Positions 8,697 through 16,008 of a DNA stretch of 49,215 nucleotides are shown in pieces. How positions within the stretch are numbered: the first letter of the stretch is position 1; each line of letters opens with the position of its first letter. Under the pieces are notes generated by a model. That model had not been told where the DNA came from and ran no database searches. It saw nothing but the letters and a program-made list of their open reading frames with translations. The translations under genes were made by a program, and so were the position numbers. This DNA is from an uncultured Bacteroidales bacterium (lineage in GTDB: Bacteria; Bacteroidota; Bacteroidia; Bacteroidales; UBA932), in contig CALZOR010000007.1 of assembly GCA_945827785.1 (NCBI GenBank), positions 1 through 49,215 on the forward strand, in the 5' to 3' direction.

Positions 8697-10352
8697 ATGA
8701 AAAAGACATTAATGACTATTTTTCTCTCGGCGGCAGCAATCGGTGCACTGAACGCACAGACTGTGGGGGACGCGCTGACCCTGAGCGAGAACAATTACGA
8801 GGGGACAGCGAGGACGATTGCGCTTGGAGGAGCGGTCACGGCGCTTGGCTCTGACCTCGGATCGATCACTATGAACCCGGCAGGAAGCGCCGTAGCCGGA
8901 TATTCACAGATTACCATTTCCCCGGGGTTTTCTTTCTGCTCAACAATGGCTCAGGGAGTGACACCGGCGGAAAACGGATGGCAGCCATCAAACAACTACT
9001 TCCAGAGCAAGATGCAGAGCAGCCGCACCAGATTCATGATTCCGAATCTCGGATTCACGTTCAACATTGATACAGGACGCAAAAGCGGCCTTAAGGGAGT
9101 CACATTCGGCTTTGTAATGAACGGCACCAACACATGGAATGAAGACGTCTATGCCAAAGGCACCAACGACAGGACAACATTCCTCGGAGCCATGGCAAGC
9201 GGAGCCGACGGATTCACCCCGGACCAGCTTATGAGCGACGATGCATTCAACAACGTCCCTTGGAGCGCAGCCATCGGCTACTACACAGGCATGATCAGCC
9301 ATATCGGGGATAACAGGTACATCGGAGCGACAGAAATGCTTGTCGGTGGCAGCATAAGCATGCCGGGCACAATCAACCAGCAGTTCGGAATGACAAAGAC
9401 AGGCGGCAAGTACGACTACCTCTTCAATGTCGGGTTCAACATCTCGGACTTCATCTACCTCGGCGCCAACATCGGCATAACATCGGCCTCATATACCTAC
9501 TCACAATACATGAAGGAATCGGCCGTAAATTTTGAAGACTTCGAAATCAAGATGGTGGACTCGGAAGGAAAAGAGTTGGTTTCGTATTTCAACGAAATGA
9601 CCTACAAGTCGGCCTATACTCTGAACTCTACGGGAGTATATGGCAAATTCGGTCTCCTTGTTACTCCTGTCAAGGGTCTTAGGCTTGGAGCGGCAATCCA
9701 GACTCCGACCTACAATGCCATAAAAGATACCTTCAAAGAAAGCGGACAGGCTCAGTTCAAAGGACCTGACGGAGGAAACTACAACGAAAGCAGTCCGGAT
9801 GGTGAAAGCAGCTATGCCCTGACGTCTCCTTTCAGGGCAAATTTCGGAGCAGCCTACACCTTCGGGCGCCTGGGATTCATAAGTGCAGACTATGAAGTGT
9901 GCAACTACGGCAGCATGCAGTACAAAAACGGCCTGTACACCGACAGAGAGCAGATCCAGGCCATCAACGATGAGATTCGGACCATCTACGGACCATCCCA
10001 CTCTGTGAGGTTAGGAGCCGAAATAAAACCTTTCAGTGCTCTTGCACTCAGGGCCGGCTACGGACTGACCACGGCTCCTGAAAAGAAGAGCGTGTTCGGC
10101 AATGACATCCCGAGAGTAATGAACCAGCATGTTTCATTTGGAATCGGATTCAGCTCTAAAGGTTCGTTCTTCATGGACCTGGCGGCAAGATATGAATTTG
10201 TCAATGCGCTGCATGTCAACACCTACAACGACTACATCTTCAGCGAAGACGCCAGCGGCGAAACCTTTGTCGATGTCAACGACATGGCTCCTGTTCTGCA
10301 CGTGAAGAGAAATCCGTGGAAAGCGGTCATGACTCTCGGATGGAGGTTCTGA
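8697..10352 (+). CDS. OmpP1/FadL family outer-membrane beta-barrel protein
   Basis: The 551-residue protein begins with signal peptide MKKTLMTIFLSAAAIGALNA and then GTARTIALGGAVTALGSDLG followed by SITMNPAG, the hallmark N-terminal segment of the FadL/OmpP1/PorV-like barrel family in Bacteroidetes. The remainder consists of alternating amphipathic strands, and the C-terminus ends VMTLGWRF with a terminal Phe, as expected for BamA recognition. FadL relatives admit hydrophobic molecules such as long-chain fatty acids; Bacteroidetes copies are often annotated as hemin receptors without proof. Substrate is therefore unknown. The gene follows the low-complexity lipoprotein by 77 bp and converges on the wbqC-like gene with only 17 bp between stops. 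Confidence 0.85.
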   Translation: MKKTLMTIFLSAAAIGALNAQTVGDALTLSENNYEGTARTIALGGAVTALGSDLGSITMNPAGSAVAGYSQITISPGFSFCSTMAQGVTPAENGWQPSNNYFQSKMQSSRTRFMIPNLGFTFNIDTGRKSGLKGVTFGFVMNGTNTWNEDVYAKGTNDRTTFLGAMASGADGFTPDQLMSDDAFNNVPWSAAIGYYTGMISHIGDNRYIGATEMLVGGSISMPGTINQQFGMTKTGGKYDYLFNVGFNISDFIYLGANIGITSASYTYSQYMKESAVNFEDFEIKMVDSEGKELVSYFNEMTYKSAYTLNSTGVYGKFGLLVTPVKGLRLGAAIQTPTYNAIKDTFKESGQAQFKGPDGGNYNESSPDGESSYALTSPFRANFGAAYTFGRLGFISADYEVCNYGSMQYKNGLYTDREQIQAINDEIRTIYGPSHSVRLGAEIKPFSALALRAGYGLTTAPEKKSVFGNDIPRVMNQHVSFGIGFSSKGSFFMDLAARYEFVNALHVNTYNDYIFSEDASGETFVDVNDMAPVLHVKRNPWKAVMTLGWRF

Positions 10353-10369
10353 GTTGAGACTCCGTCCTG

Positions 10370-11110
10370 TTATAAATCAGGATACAGAAACAAAATTGAG
10401 TCCGGACCCTCGTTGAAAAGCAGGTCCATGGCGGACAGATTTGATTTGAAGCCGTACTTTCGAGAAAAGACCTGGAAGTACGGCTTTTCTATTCCAAGGT
10501 CGGAAAGAATTGTATCGGGGCGTTTCGGATGGATGTTCTCACGCAGGTCCTTGCACAAGACAGAACCGGAAAGGAAACTATCCGAAACCGCCACATCGGG
10601 ATAGGACTGATAGTTGGGAGAGTATTCTTCCGTCCTCCTGAGGTCCACGGCAAGGCCGAAATGCCTGATGAAAAAACTCAGCAAATCCATGTTAAGCTCC
10701 AGCAGCGTCTCCTTCCCGGAGTCAAGGATAGCAAAGAGTTCGTCCTGATAGTACTCGAAATAGGCAGAGGTTCTGTAGGCGGATACGATGGCGCGTTTAT
10801 GCTGCATCAGCCATGGCCTGGAATAGTCTATGCGCACCCTGTCAATCGGTATCTTCCGTCCGCCTTCATGGACGACCGGAACAGACAGGTCCTGAACCCC
10901 GTCGGCGGCATAGAAGCGGCATCGGTTGCGGTAGGACTGCTTCTGAAAATTCTCACATGCCTCGACATAGACCACAGAAGGAATCAAAGGCGAAGACGGA
11001 ATCTGTCTCCTGTCTTCGCCTTTGTAGGATTTGAGCCCTCCCATCTGCGATGCGATTGCCGCAAAATATGATACGGGAGGGAAATATGCTGTTGTAAGAA
11101 TCAGCGGCAT
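10370..11110 (-). CDS. WbqC-like family protein
   Basis: A 246-residue soluble protein starting MPLILTTAYFPPVSYFAAIA, with the WbqC family segments FQKQSYRNRC around residue 55 and DRVRIDYSRPW around 100. The family is named after a gene in O-antigen clusters; its biochemical role is not established. Here its ATG overlaps the lpxA stop by one base (TGATG), so it is translationally coupled to lpxA and is the last gene of the lpxD - lpxC - lpxA operon. This placement suggests, but does not prove, a role in lipid A or LPS assembly. No signal peptide or membrane span is visible, so it is probably cytoplasmic. It contains many aromatic residues but no recognisable catalytic motif. Confidence 0.8.
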   Translation of the reverse strand: MPLILTTAYFPPVSYFAAIASQMGGLKSYKGEDRRQIPSSPLIPSVVYVEACENFQKQSYRNRCRFYAADGVQDLSVPVVHEGGRKIPIDRVRIDYSRPWLMQHKRAIVSAYRTSAYFEYYQDELFAILDSGKETLLELNMDLLSFFIRHFGLAVDLRRTEEYSPNYQSYPDVAVSDSFLSGSVLCKDLRENIHPKRPDTILSDLGIEKPYFQVFSRKYGFKSNLSAMDLLFNEGPDSILFLYPDL

Positions 11111-11922
11111 CAGTCGATATTGCCTTTCGTTTCGCTTGACATGCCCCTGATGATACCCCTCTTGGAGTTTCTTACGAACTCGAGGATGGTATCCCTCTCT
11201 TCCGACTGAGGGAAACCCGACTCGATCTTTGCAAGAGCATCCGAAACGTTCATGCTCGAGTTGTAGATGATGTCATACATGTCCTTGATGTTGCGGATCT
11301 GGTCAGATGTGAATCCGCGGCGGCGCAGTCCGACGATATTTACGCCGGCGTATGAAATAGGGTCACGTCCACAGAGCACGTAAGGCGGAATGTCCTTGTT
11401 GATCTTTGAACCGCCGCCAACGAAGGCATGCTTTCCGATCTTTGAGAACTGGTGTGCCATGGTGCCACCTCCGAGAGTTGCCCACTCATCGACGTCAGTT
11501 TCACCGGCGATGCCGACATAGCTGACAAGGATACAGTGGTCACCGACAGTACAGTCGTGTGCGACATGGGTATATGACATCAGCAGAACGTTGTTGCCGA
11601 TTTTTGTGACTCCCTTGCCGCTGGCCTTGGTACCCCTGTTGATGGTTGCACATTCTCTGATATTGACGTTGTCACCGATTTCAACATAGGTGACCTCTCC
11701 ATCGAATTTGAGATCCTGAGGTACGGCGCCGATAACTGCTCCGGGGAATACGCAGCAGTTCTTGCCCATCTTGACGTAATTGAAAATTGTTGCATGAGGA
11801 AGAATGCGGCATCCATCGCCGATTTCTACGAATTCCTCAATGTAGGCATATGGGCCGACTTCGACATTTTCTCCGAGTTTCGCATTCGGATGAACTGTTG
11901 CGAGAGGATGAATCTTTGCCAT
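11110..11922 (-). CDS. lpxA: UDP-N-acetylglucosamine acyltransferase LpxA
   Basis: First enzyme of lipid A synthesis: transfers a 3-hydroxyacyl chain from ACP to the 3-OH of UDP-GlcNAc in the cytoplasm. The 270-residue protein shows the left-handed beta-helix hexapeptide repeats from residue 5 to about 180 (for example VEVGPYAYI, VEIGDGCRI), the conserved IGAVPQDLKF segment, and the catalytic-His region YTHVAHDCTVG. The C-terminal helical part has GLRRRGF, as in the family. Length is normal. It lies 17 bp downstream of lpxC and overlaps the wbqC-like gene by one base. The operon order lpxD - lpxC - lpxA is that of other Bacteroidetes. Confidence 0.96.
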   Translation of the reverse strand: MAKIHPLATVHPNAKLGENVEVGPYAYIEEFVEIGDGCRILPHATIFNYVKMGKNCCVFPGAVIGAVPQDLKFDGEVTYVEIGDNVNIRECATINRGTKASGKGVTKIGNNVLLMSYTHVAHDCTVGDHCILVSYVGIAGETDVDEWATLGGGTMAHQFSKIGKHAFVGGGSKINKDIPPYVLCGRDPISYAGVNIVGLRRRGFTSDQIRNIKDMYDIIYNSSMNVSDALAKIESGFPQSEERDTILEFVRNSKRGIIRGMSSETKGNID

Positions 11923-11939
11923 AAAAGTAAGATATTTAA

Positions 11940-12851
11940 TTATTTATTGAGGCTTTCCCTGACCATGCGGGCAGCCTTGGTATTGATGCCGTGACCTGAT
12001 TTCTCGGCAGTTATCTTTGCTTTGAGAAAACCGCCGGCAAGTCTCATATCGCCGATGAGGTCAAGGAGTTTGTGCCTTGCACATTCATTGCTGAAACGCA
12101 GGGTAAGATTGCTCAGATAGCCGTCTTCCCTGACAGAAAGGGCCGGAACGTTGAAGAGCTTGGCCATTTTGTCAACCTGCTCCTTAGATACCGGATGCTC
12201 CACAATCACGATTGCATTGTCAACGTCGCCACCCTTGACCAGGCCATTATTGAAAAGGAACTCGATTTCATGGAAGAAAACGAAGGTGCGGCAGATACCG
12301 ATTTCTTCTGCATAGACAACCTCCGGATTCCACAGTGCATGCTGAACTCCGAGAACGCGTGAATTGAAATCAACCATTATGTCATAGGAGAACTCTTCTG
12401 CCGGTTCGATTCTGACCATCGAGCCTTTTTCCTCGTTGCGGATTTCAATCGTCTCCTTGATTTCGACATATTTACGCGGCTCATCCTGAGTCTCAAAGCC
12501 GTCTTTCCAGATTGCATCTATATATGGTTTGGCGCTTCCGTCAAGAATCGGCACTTCAATATTGTCTATCTCTACAAGCGCATTGTCCACTCCCATTCCG
12601 GTAAGGGCAGAAAGCAGATGCTCGATTGTCGCAACGGCAGCCACCTTCCCGGTGATTGTCGTGCTTCTTGCCGTATTTGAAACGTTTTCGGCAAGCGCAT
12701 CCACATACGCATCTGGCCCGAGATCGGTCCTTATGAAACGGATTCCGGTATTCACTGGTGCCGGATTGATTGTCATGTGCGCTGTCCTTCCTGTATGAAG
12801 GCCCTTGCCCTGGAAAGAATAGCTTTTTCTGAGTGTCTGTTGAAACTGCAT
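11940..12851 (-). CDS. lpxC: UDP-3-O-acyl-N-acetylglucosamine deacetylase LpxC, without a FabZ domain
   Basis: Zinc-dependent committed step of lipid A synthesis. The start chosen, MQFQQTLRKSYSFQGKGLHTG, aligns with family N-termini; the open frame runs 13 codons further up, but that ATG overlaps a -7 promoter element. Zinc and catalytic residues are visible: His78 in TIEHLLSALTG, His260 and Asp264 in HKLLDLIGDM, and His287 in SGHGIN. The protein is 303 residues and ends KAARMVRESLNK. In most Bacteroidetes LpxC continues here into a FabZ dehydratase domain to give about 460 residues; this copy stops, and lpxA begins 17 bp later, so FabZ is absent from the operon. Identity as LpxC is firm; the missing fusion is the oddity. 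Confidence 0.95.
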   Translation of the reverse strand: MQFQQTLRKSYSFQGKGLHTGRTAHMTINPAPVNTGIRFIRTDLGPDAYVDALAENVSNTARSTTITGKVAAVATIEHLLSALTGMGVDNALVEIDNIEVPILDGSAKPYIDAIWKDGFETQDEPRKYVEIKETIEIRNEEKGSMVRIEPAEEFSYDIMVDFNSRVLGVQHALWNPEVVYAEEIGICRTFVFFHEIEFLFNNGLVKGGDVDNAIVIVEHPVSKEQVDKMAKLFNVPALSVREDGYLSNLTLRFSNECARHKLLDLIGDMRLAGGFLKAKITAEKSGHGINTKAARMVRESLNK

Positions 12852-12887
12852 GAACTTTATTGTTTCGTTCTGATAATTAATAGCCTG

Positions 12888-12895
12888 CAAATATA
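12888..12895 (-). promoter_or_regulatory. Candidate internal promoter for lpxC-lpxA-wbqC (-7 element)
   Basis: The minus strand reads TATATTTG, a full TAnnTTTG match, 37 bp upstream of the lpxC start at 12851, in the 62-bp lpxD-lpxC spacer. No convincing -33 TTG is at the right distance. If it is active, lpxC could be transcribed apart from lpxD, and the upstream in-frame ATG at 12890 would be excluded as the start. Confidence 0.4.
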
Positions 12896-12913
12896 GTCAT
12901 TTTTTTTGATATG

Positions 12914-13903
12914 CTATTTTTTGCCTGCTTTCTTGAACTGGGCATAGCTTCTCATATAGTCCATATATGGAATTGCAGGAGATCCCATGAAGGCCTGTCC
13001 CTCCTTTTTGACGCTCCCCTGAAGACCGGCCTGTGCCCCGAATGAGGTATTGTCCGCAACGGTGAGGTGACCTGCTATGCCGACCTGGCCACCGAGGATG
13101 CAGTGGCGACCGATTTTGGTCGAGCCGGCAATTCCGGACTGGCCTGCCATCACTGTGTTTTCGCTGATTTCCACATTGTGGGCTATCATGCAGAGGTTGT
13201 CGATCTTGACTCCCCTGTGGATGATGGTTGATCCCATCTGGGACTTGTCAATGGTCGTATTGGCTCCGATTTCAACGTCGTCTTCGATGATGACATTGCC
13301 CGTGTGCTCGATTTTCTTCCATGTGCCGTCCTCGAGAGGGGCAAAGCCGAATCCGTCAGCTCCGATGACTGCGTTCGAGTGGATGATGACGTTGTTGCCT
13401 ATCTGCATGCCGGGATAGATTCTGACGCCCGGATAGATGATGCAGTGCGAACCGATTGTAACGCCGTCGCCGACATAGACATTTTCATATATCTTGGTGT
13501 AATCCCCCACCCTGGCTTTCTTTCCGATATATGCGAAATCTCCGACATATACTTTTTTTCCAAGCCTTGCCGACATGCGCACGCGGCTGCGCAGGCCGCG
13601 GTAACGTTTGTAGGAACGTTTTTTTGCCGTAACATAGTCCAGAAGGGATGCAACGGCAGCATAAGCGTCCTCGACGCGTATCATCGTTGCGCTTACCGGC
13701 TTCTGTGGAACAAAGCTATTGTTGACAATTATGATGTCCGCCTTGCACTCATAGACATAGTTTTCATACTTGGGATTTGCAAAAAAACAGATTGCTCCGC
13801 TTTTCCCGCTTTCGATTCTTGCGAAGGTGGTGACTTTGGCCTGTGGGTCACCCTCGACAGTGCCGCCGAGGATTTCCGCGATTTCCTTTGCTGTAAATTC
13901 CAT
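12914..13903 (-). CDS. lpxD: UDP-3-O-acylglucosamine N-acyltransferase LpxD
   Basis: Third acylation-pathway enzyme of lipid A synthesis; adds the N-linked 3-hydroxyacyl chain. Residues 1-100 form the uridine-binding domain ([29 protein letters not shown]), and from about 110 to 305 there are left-handed beta-helix hexapeptide repeats ([36 protein letters not shown]). The catalytic His is in [13 protein letters not shown] typical short C-terminal helix ([17 protein letters not shown]) follows. Length 329 is close to the family norm (about 340). It is the first gene of the leftward lipid A operon and faces the rimP promoter across 121 bp. No HD-domain gene, often found next to it in Bacteroidetes, is present. 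Confidence 0.95.
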   Translation of the reverse strand: MEFTAKEIAEILGGTVEGDPQAKVTTFARIESGKSGAICFFANPKYENYVYECKADIIIVNNSFVPQKPVSATMIRVEDAYAAVASLLDYVTAKKRSYKRYRGLRSRVRMSARLGKKVYVGDFAYIGKKARVGDYTKIYENVYVGDGVTIGSHCIIYPGVRIYPGMQIGNNVIIHSNAVIGADGFGFAPLEDGTWKKIEHTGNVIIEDDVEIGANTTIDKSQMGSTIIHRGVKIDNLCMIAHNVEISENTVMAGQSGIAGSTKIGRHCILGGQVGIAGHLTVADNTSFGAQAGLQGSVKKEGQAFMGSPAIPYMDYMRSYAQFKKAGKK

Positions 13904-13929
13904 TTCCTTAAGGTTCAGGTATTTTAGAT

Positions 13930-13960
13930 TTTGTATATTCTGATTTTATTCGTACATTTG
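13930..13960 (+). promoter_or_regulatory. Promoter of the rimP-nusA-infB operon
   Basis: TTTG at 13930-13933, a 19-bp spacer, then TACATTTG at 13953-13960. Both the -33 and -7 elements match the Bacteroidetes consensus (TTTG and TAnnTTTG) at the usual spacing. Transcription should start near 13966, leaving a leader of about 58 bases. Confidence 0.75.
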
Positions 13961-13978
13961 CGCCGTGAGAATGATTCA

Positions 13979-13996
13979 GGGGGCAAAGATGCCCCC
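13979..13996 (+). promoter_or_regulatory. 5' leader hairpin of rimP, terminator-like
   Basis: GGGGGC, six-base loop AAAGAT, then GCCCCC followed by TTATTTTAT. It begins about 12 bases after the predicted transcription start. The strong GC stem followed by a T-rich stretch resembles an attenuator; it could also protect the 5' end of the mRNA. In E. coli the equivalent operon is controlled by its own product NusA, so NusA feedback at this hairpin is a plausible inference. Confidence 0.5.
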
Positions 13997-14024
13997 TTAT
14001 TTTATACATAAGGTCATCAGCGAT

Positions 14025-14492
14025 ATGAACGTTACAGAAATAGCAGATGCAATAAAAGAGCCAATCGTTGCACGCGGGTTGTATATTATTGAAATTACTG
14101 TCAGCAAGGACAATGATGTGGAGATTGTAATCGACTCGGAAGAAGGGATTGTGGACCTCGAGGACTGCGTGGAAATCAGCCAACGTTTCGAGGAATGCTT
14201 TGACAGGGAGAAGGAAGATTACTCCATTACCGTCACCTCTGCCGGTCTCGACCAGCCATTCAAGGCGTTCAGACAGTTCGAGAAGGCCGTAGGCAGCGAG
14301 GTCGAGGTGGCTCTCAAGGGGGGAAAGAAGTTCATCGCCCTGCTTTCTGCTGCCGACCGGGAAGGCATAGAATTGAAATACACCGTTCGCGAAGCAGTTG
14401 AGGGCAGCAAGAAAAAACAGAATGTGGAGCACAACGACCGCTTCCTGATGGAGGATATAAACTGGGTGAAACCATCCATTAAATTTGAATGA
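14025..14492 (+). CDS. rimP: Ribosome maturation factor RimP
   Basis: RimP assists 30S subunit assembly. The start chosen gives MNVTEIADAIKEPIVARGLY, which aligns with the family N-terminus; the open frame continues 20 codons upstream through the leader hairpin, which is unlikely to be translated. The N-terminal domain includes IVDLEDCVEISQRFEECFDR and the conserved ITVTSAGLDQPFKAFRQF segment near residue 68, matching the usual VSSPGLDRPL motif. The C-terminal half is an SH3-like beta domain. It has 155 residues, the expected size. It is first in the rimP - nusA - infB operon, separated from nusA by 119 bp containing repeats. Confidence 0.92.
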   Translation: MNVTEIADAIKEPIVARGLYIIEITVSKDNDVEIVIDSEEGIVDLEDCVEISQRFEECFDREKEDYSITVTSAGLDQPFKAFRQFEKAVGSEVEVALKGGKKFIALLSAADREGIELKYTVREAVEGSKKKQNVEHNDRFLMEDINWVKPSIKFE

Positions 14493-14494
14493 CA

Positions 14495-14560
14495 GAAACC
14501 TTTCCTCTGCCATATCGGGCGATAGAAGAAACCAACCCTCTGTCATATCGGGCGGAGTAC
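14495..14560 (+). repeat. Tandem 33-bp duplication in the rimP-nusA spacer
   Basis: Two imperfect copies with period 33: GAAACC... and CTCTGCCATATCGGGCG (14505-14521) in the first, GAAACC... and CTCTGTCATATCGGGCG (14538-14554 region) in the second. The second copy runs into the full 44-bp dispersed repeat at 14540-14583. Confidence 0.6.
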
Positions 14561-14583
14561 TAAGTGCGAAGTCGAGATATCTG
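14540..14583 (+). repeat. Dispersed 44-bp repeat, copy A (rimP-nusA spacer)
   Basis: It begins CTGTCATATCG and ends AGTCGAGATATCTG with 19 variable bases between. The inverted copy at 40453-40496 has the same ends and the same total length of 44. Such short repeats of the TGTCATNTCGANCG ... GAGANATC type are common between genes in Bacteroidetes; they carry no ORF. Confidence 0.75.
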
Positions 14584-14611
14584 AAAATGTAATAATAAAA
14601 ACAATAAAACA

Positions 14612-15865
14612 ATGGAAAAAATTGAGCTTAAAGACGCTTTCGCTGAGTTCAAGAATCAGAAGAACATCGATAGACCTACGATGATGGGTGTGCTCGAGGA
14701 TGTTTTCAGAACTCAGATTGCCAAAACCTATGGTTCGGCAGACAATTTCGATGTCATCATCAACATCGACAAGGGAGACTGCGAGATTTACTGGAACAGG
14801 GAGGTCGTAGAAGAGGTGGAAGACCCTATCACCCAGATTTCACTCAATGAGGTGAATGCTGACGGCGATGATTACGAACTCGGCGAGACTTTCGCAAAGA
14901 AAGTCGAGCTCAAGGATTTCGGCCGCAGGGGTATCCTCAACATCAGGCAGAATCTCCAAGGAAGAATTATGGACATCGAGAAGGCAAACCTCTACAATAA
15001 GTATGTAGGCAAGATCGGAGAGATCTTCACCGGCGAGGTTTACCAGCCATGGGCCAAGGAGGTCCTCCTTCTGGATGAGGAAGGCAATGAGCTCAAACTC
15101 CCTAAGGCAGAGCAGATTCCTGGGGAGCACTTCAAGAAGAACGACACCGTGAAGGCAATCATCAAGAACGTGGAGATGAAGAACAACACCACTCCTTACA
15201 TCGTTCTTTCCAGGACAAGCCCTGAGTTCCTCCAGAAACTTTTCGAGCAGGAGGTTCCTGAGATTTATGACGGACTTATCACCATCAAGAAGGTTGTCCG
15301 CATCCCGGGAGAAAGGGCAAAGGTTGCCGTTGAGTCTTATGACGAGAGAATCGACCCGATCGGAGCATGTATCGGTGTGAAAGGTTCACGTATCATCAGC
15401 ATCGTCCGCGAGCTCCGCAACGAGAACATTGACGTTATCCAGTGGACCAGCAATACCCAGCTCCTTATCCAGAGGGCCCTCAGTCCGGCAAAGATTTCCT
15501 CAATCGTAATCGGAGGCGAGGATGACAAAATCAAGGTTTACATGCACCCGGACGAGGTAAAGAAAGGTATCGGAAAGGGTGGATGCAACATCCGTCTTGC
15601 AAGCATGCTCGTAGGAAAGGAAATCGAGGTTTGGAGAGAGCTTCCTAAGGGCGACGAGGCTGATGCCGAGGAGGATGTATTGCTCAGCGAGTTCTCTGAC
15701 GTGATTGACGAGTGGGTTATCGAGAAACTTCAGAACATCGGCTGTGACACGGCCAAAAGCGTTCTGGCCCTCTCCCCTGCAGACATCGCGAAGAGAGCAG
15801 ACCTGGAGGATGAGACCGTCGAAGAAGTGATGGACATTCTCCGCTCCGAGTTCGAGGACGAGTAG
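14612..15865 (+). CDS. nusA: Transcription termination/antitermination factor NusA
   Basis: NusA binds RNA polymerase and modulates pausing, termination and antitermination. Residues 1-125 are the NusA N-terminal domain, then an S1 domain (GEIFTGEVYQPWAKEVLLL, about 130-200), and two KH domains including GACIGVKGSRIISIVRELR (about 250-270) and GIGKGGCNIRLAS near 320-340. The C-terminal 60 residues form a helical repeat-like segment (LSPADIAKRADLEDETVEEV). The length, 417 residues, is typical of Bacteroidetes NusA, which has a shortened C-terminus compared with E. coli. Middle gene of the operon, 143 bp before infB. Codon use is regular, as for a highly expressed gene. Confidence 0.96.
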   Translation: MEKIELKDAFAEFKNQKNIDRPTMMGVLEDVFRTQIAKTYGSADNFDVIINIDKGDCEIYWNREVVEEVEDPITQISLNEVNADGDDYELGETFAKKVELKDFGRRGILNIRQNLQGRIMDIEKANLYNKYVGKIGEIFTGEVYQPWAKEVLLLDEEGNELKLPKAEQIPGEHFKKNDTVKAIIKNVEMKNNTTPYIVLSRTSPEFLQKLFEQEVPEIYDGLITIKKVVRIPGERAKVAVESYDERIDPIGACIGVKGSRIISIVRELRNENIDVIQWTSNTQLLIQRALSPAKISSIVIGGEDDKIKVYMHPDEVKKGIGKGGCNIRLASMLVGKEIEVWRELPKGDEADAEEDVLLSEFSDVIDEWVIEKLQNIGCDTAKSVLALSPADIAKRADLEDETVEEVMDILRSEFEDE

Positions 15866-15900
15866 TCCCGTGTCATGAGCGAAGTGTTGTGTTATCGGAC

Positions 15901-15976
15901 GGATTTCTCCACGCGCTTCGCTTGGTCGAAATGACATTGCTGTCATTTCGGGCGACCTGAGAGAGTCGGGAAATCC
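15901..15976. repeat. Palindromic repeat in the nusA-infB spacer, copy B
   Basis: Outer arms GGATTTCTC (15901-15909) and GGGAAATCC (15968-15976) and inner arms TCGAAATGACA (15926-15936) and TGTCATTTCGG (15941-15951) pair around a TTGC centre, with one mismatch in each pair of arms. Each half resembles the 44-bp repeat family (TGTCATTTCGGGCG ... AGTCGGGAAATC). In mRNA it would fold into a long hairpin between nusA and infB. Confidence 0.75.
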
Positions 15977-16008
15977 ATTGAAAATAAAAATAAAAACGGG
16001 GGTAATAT

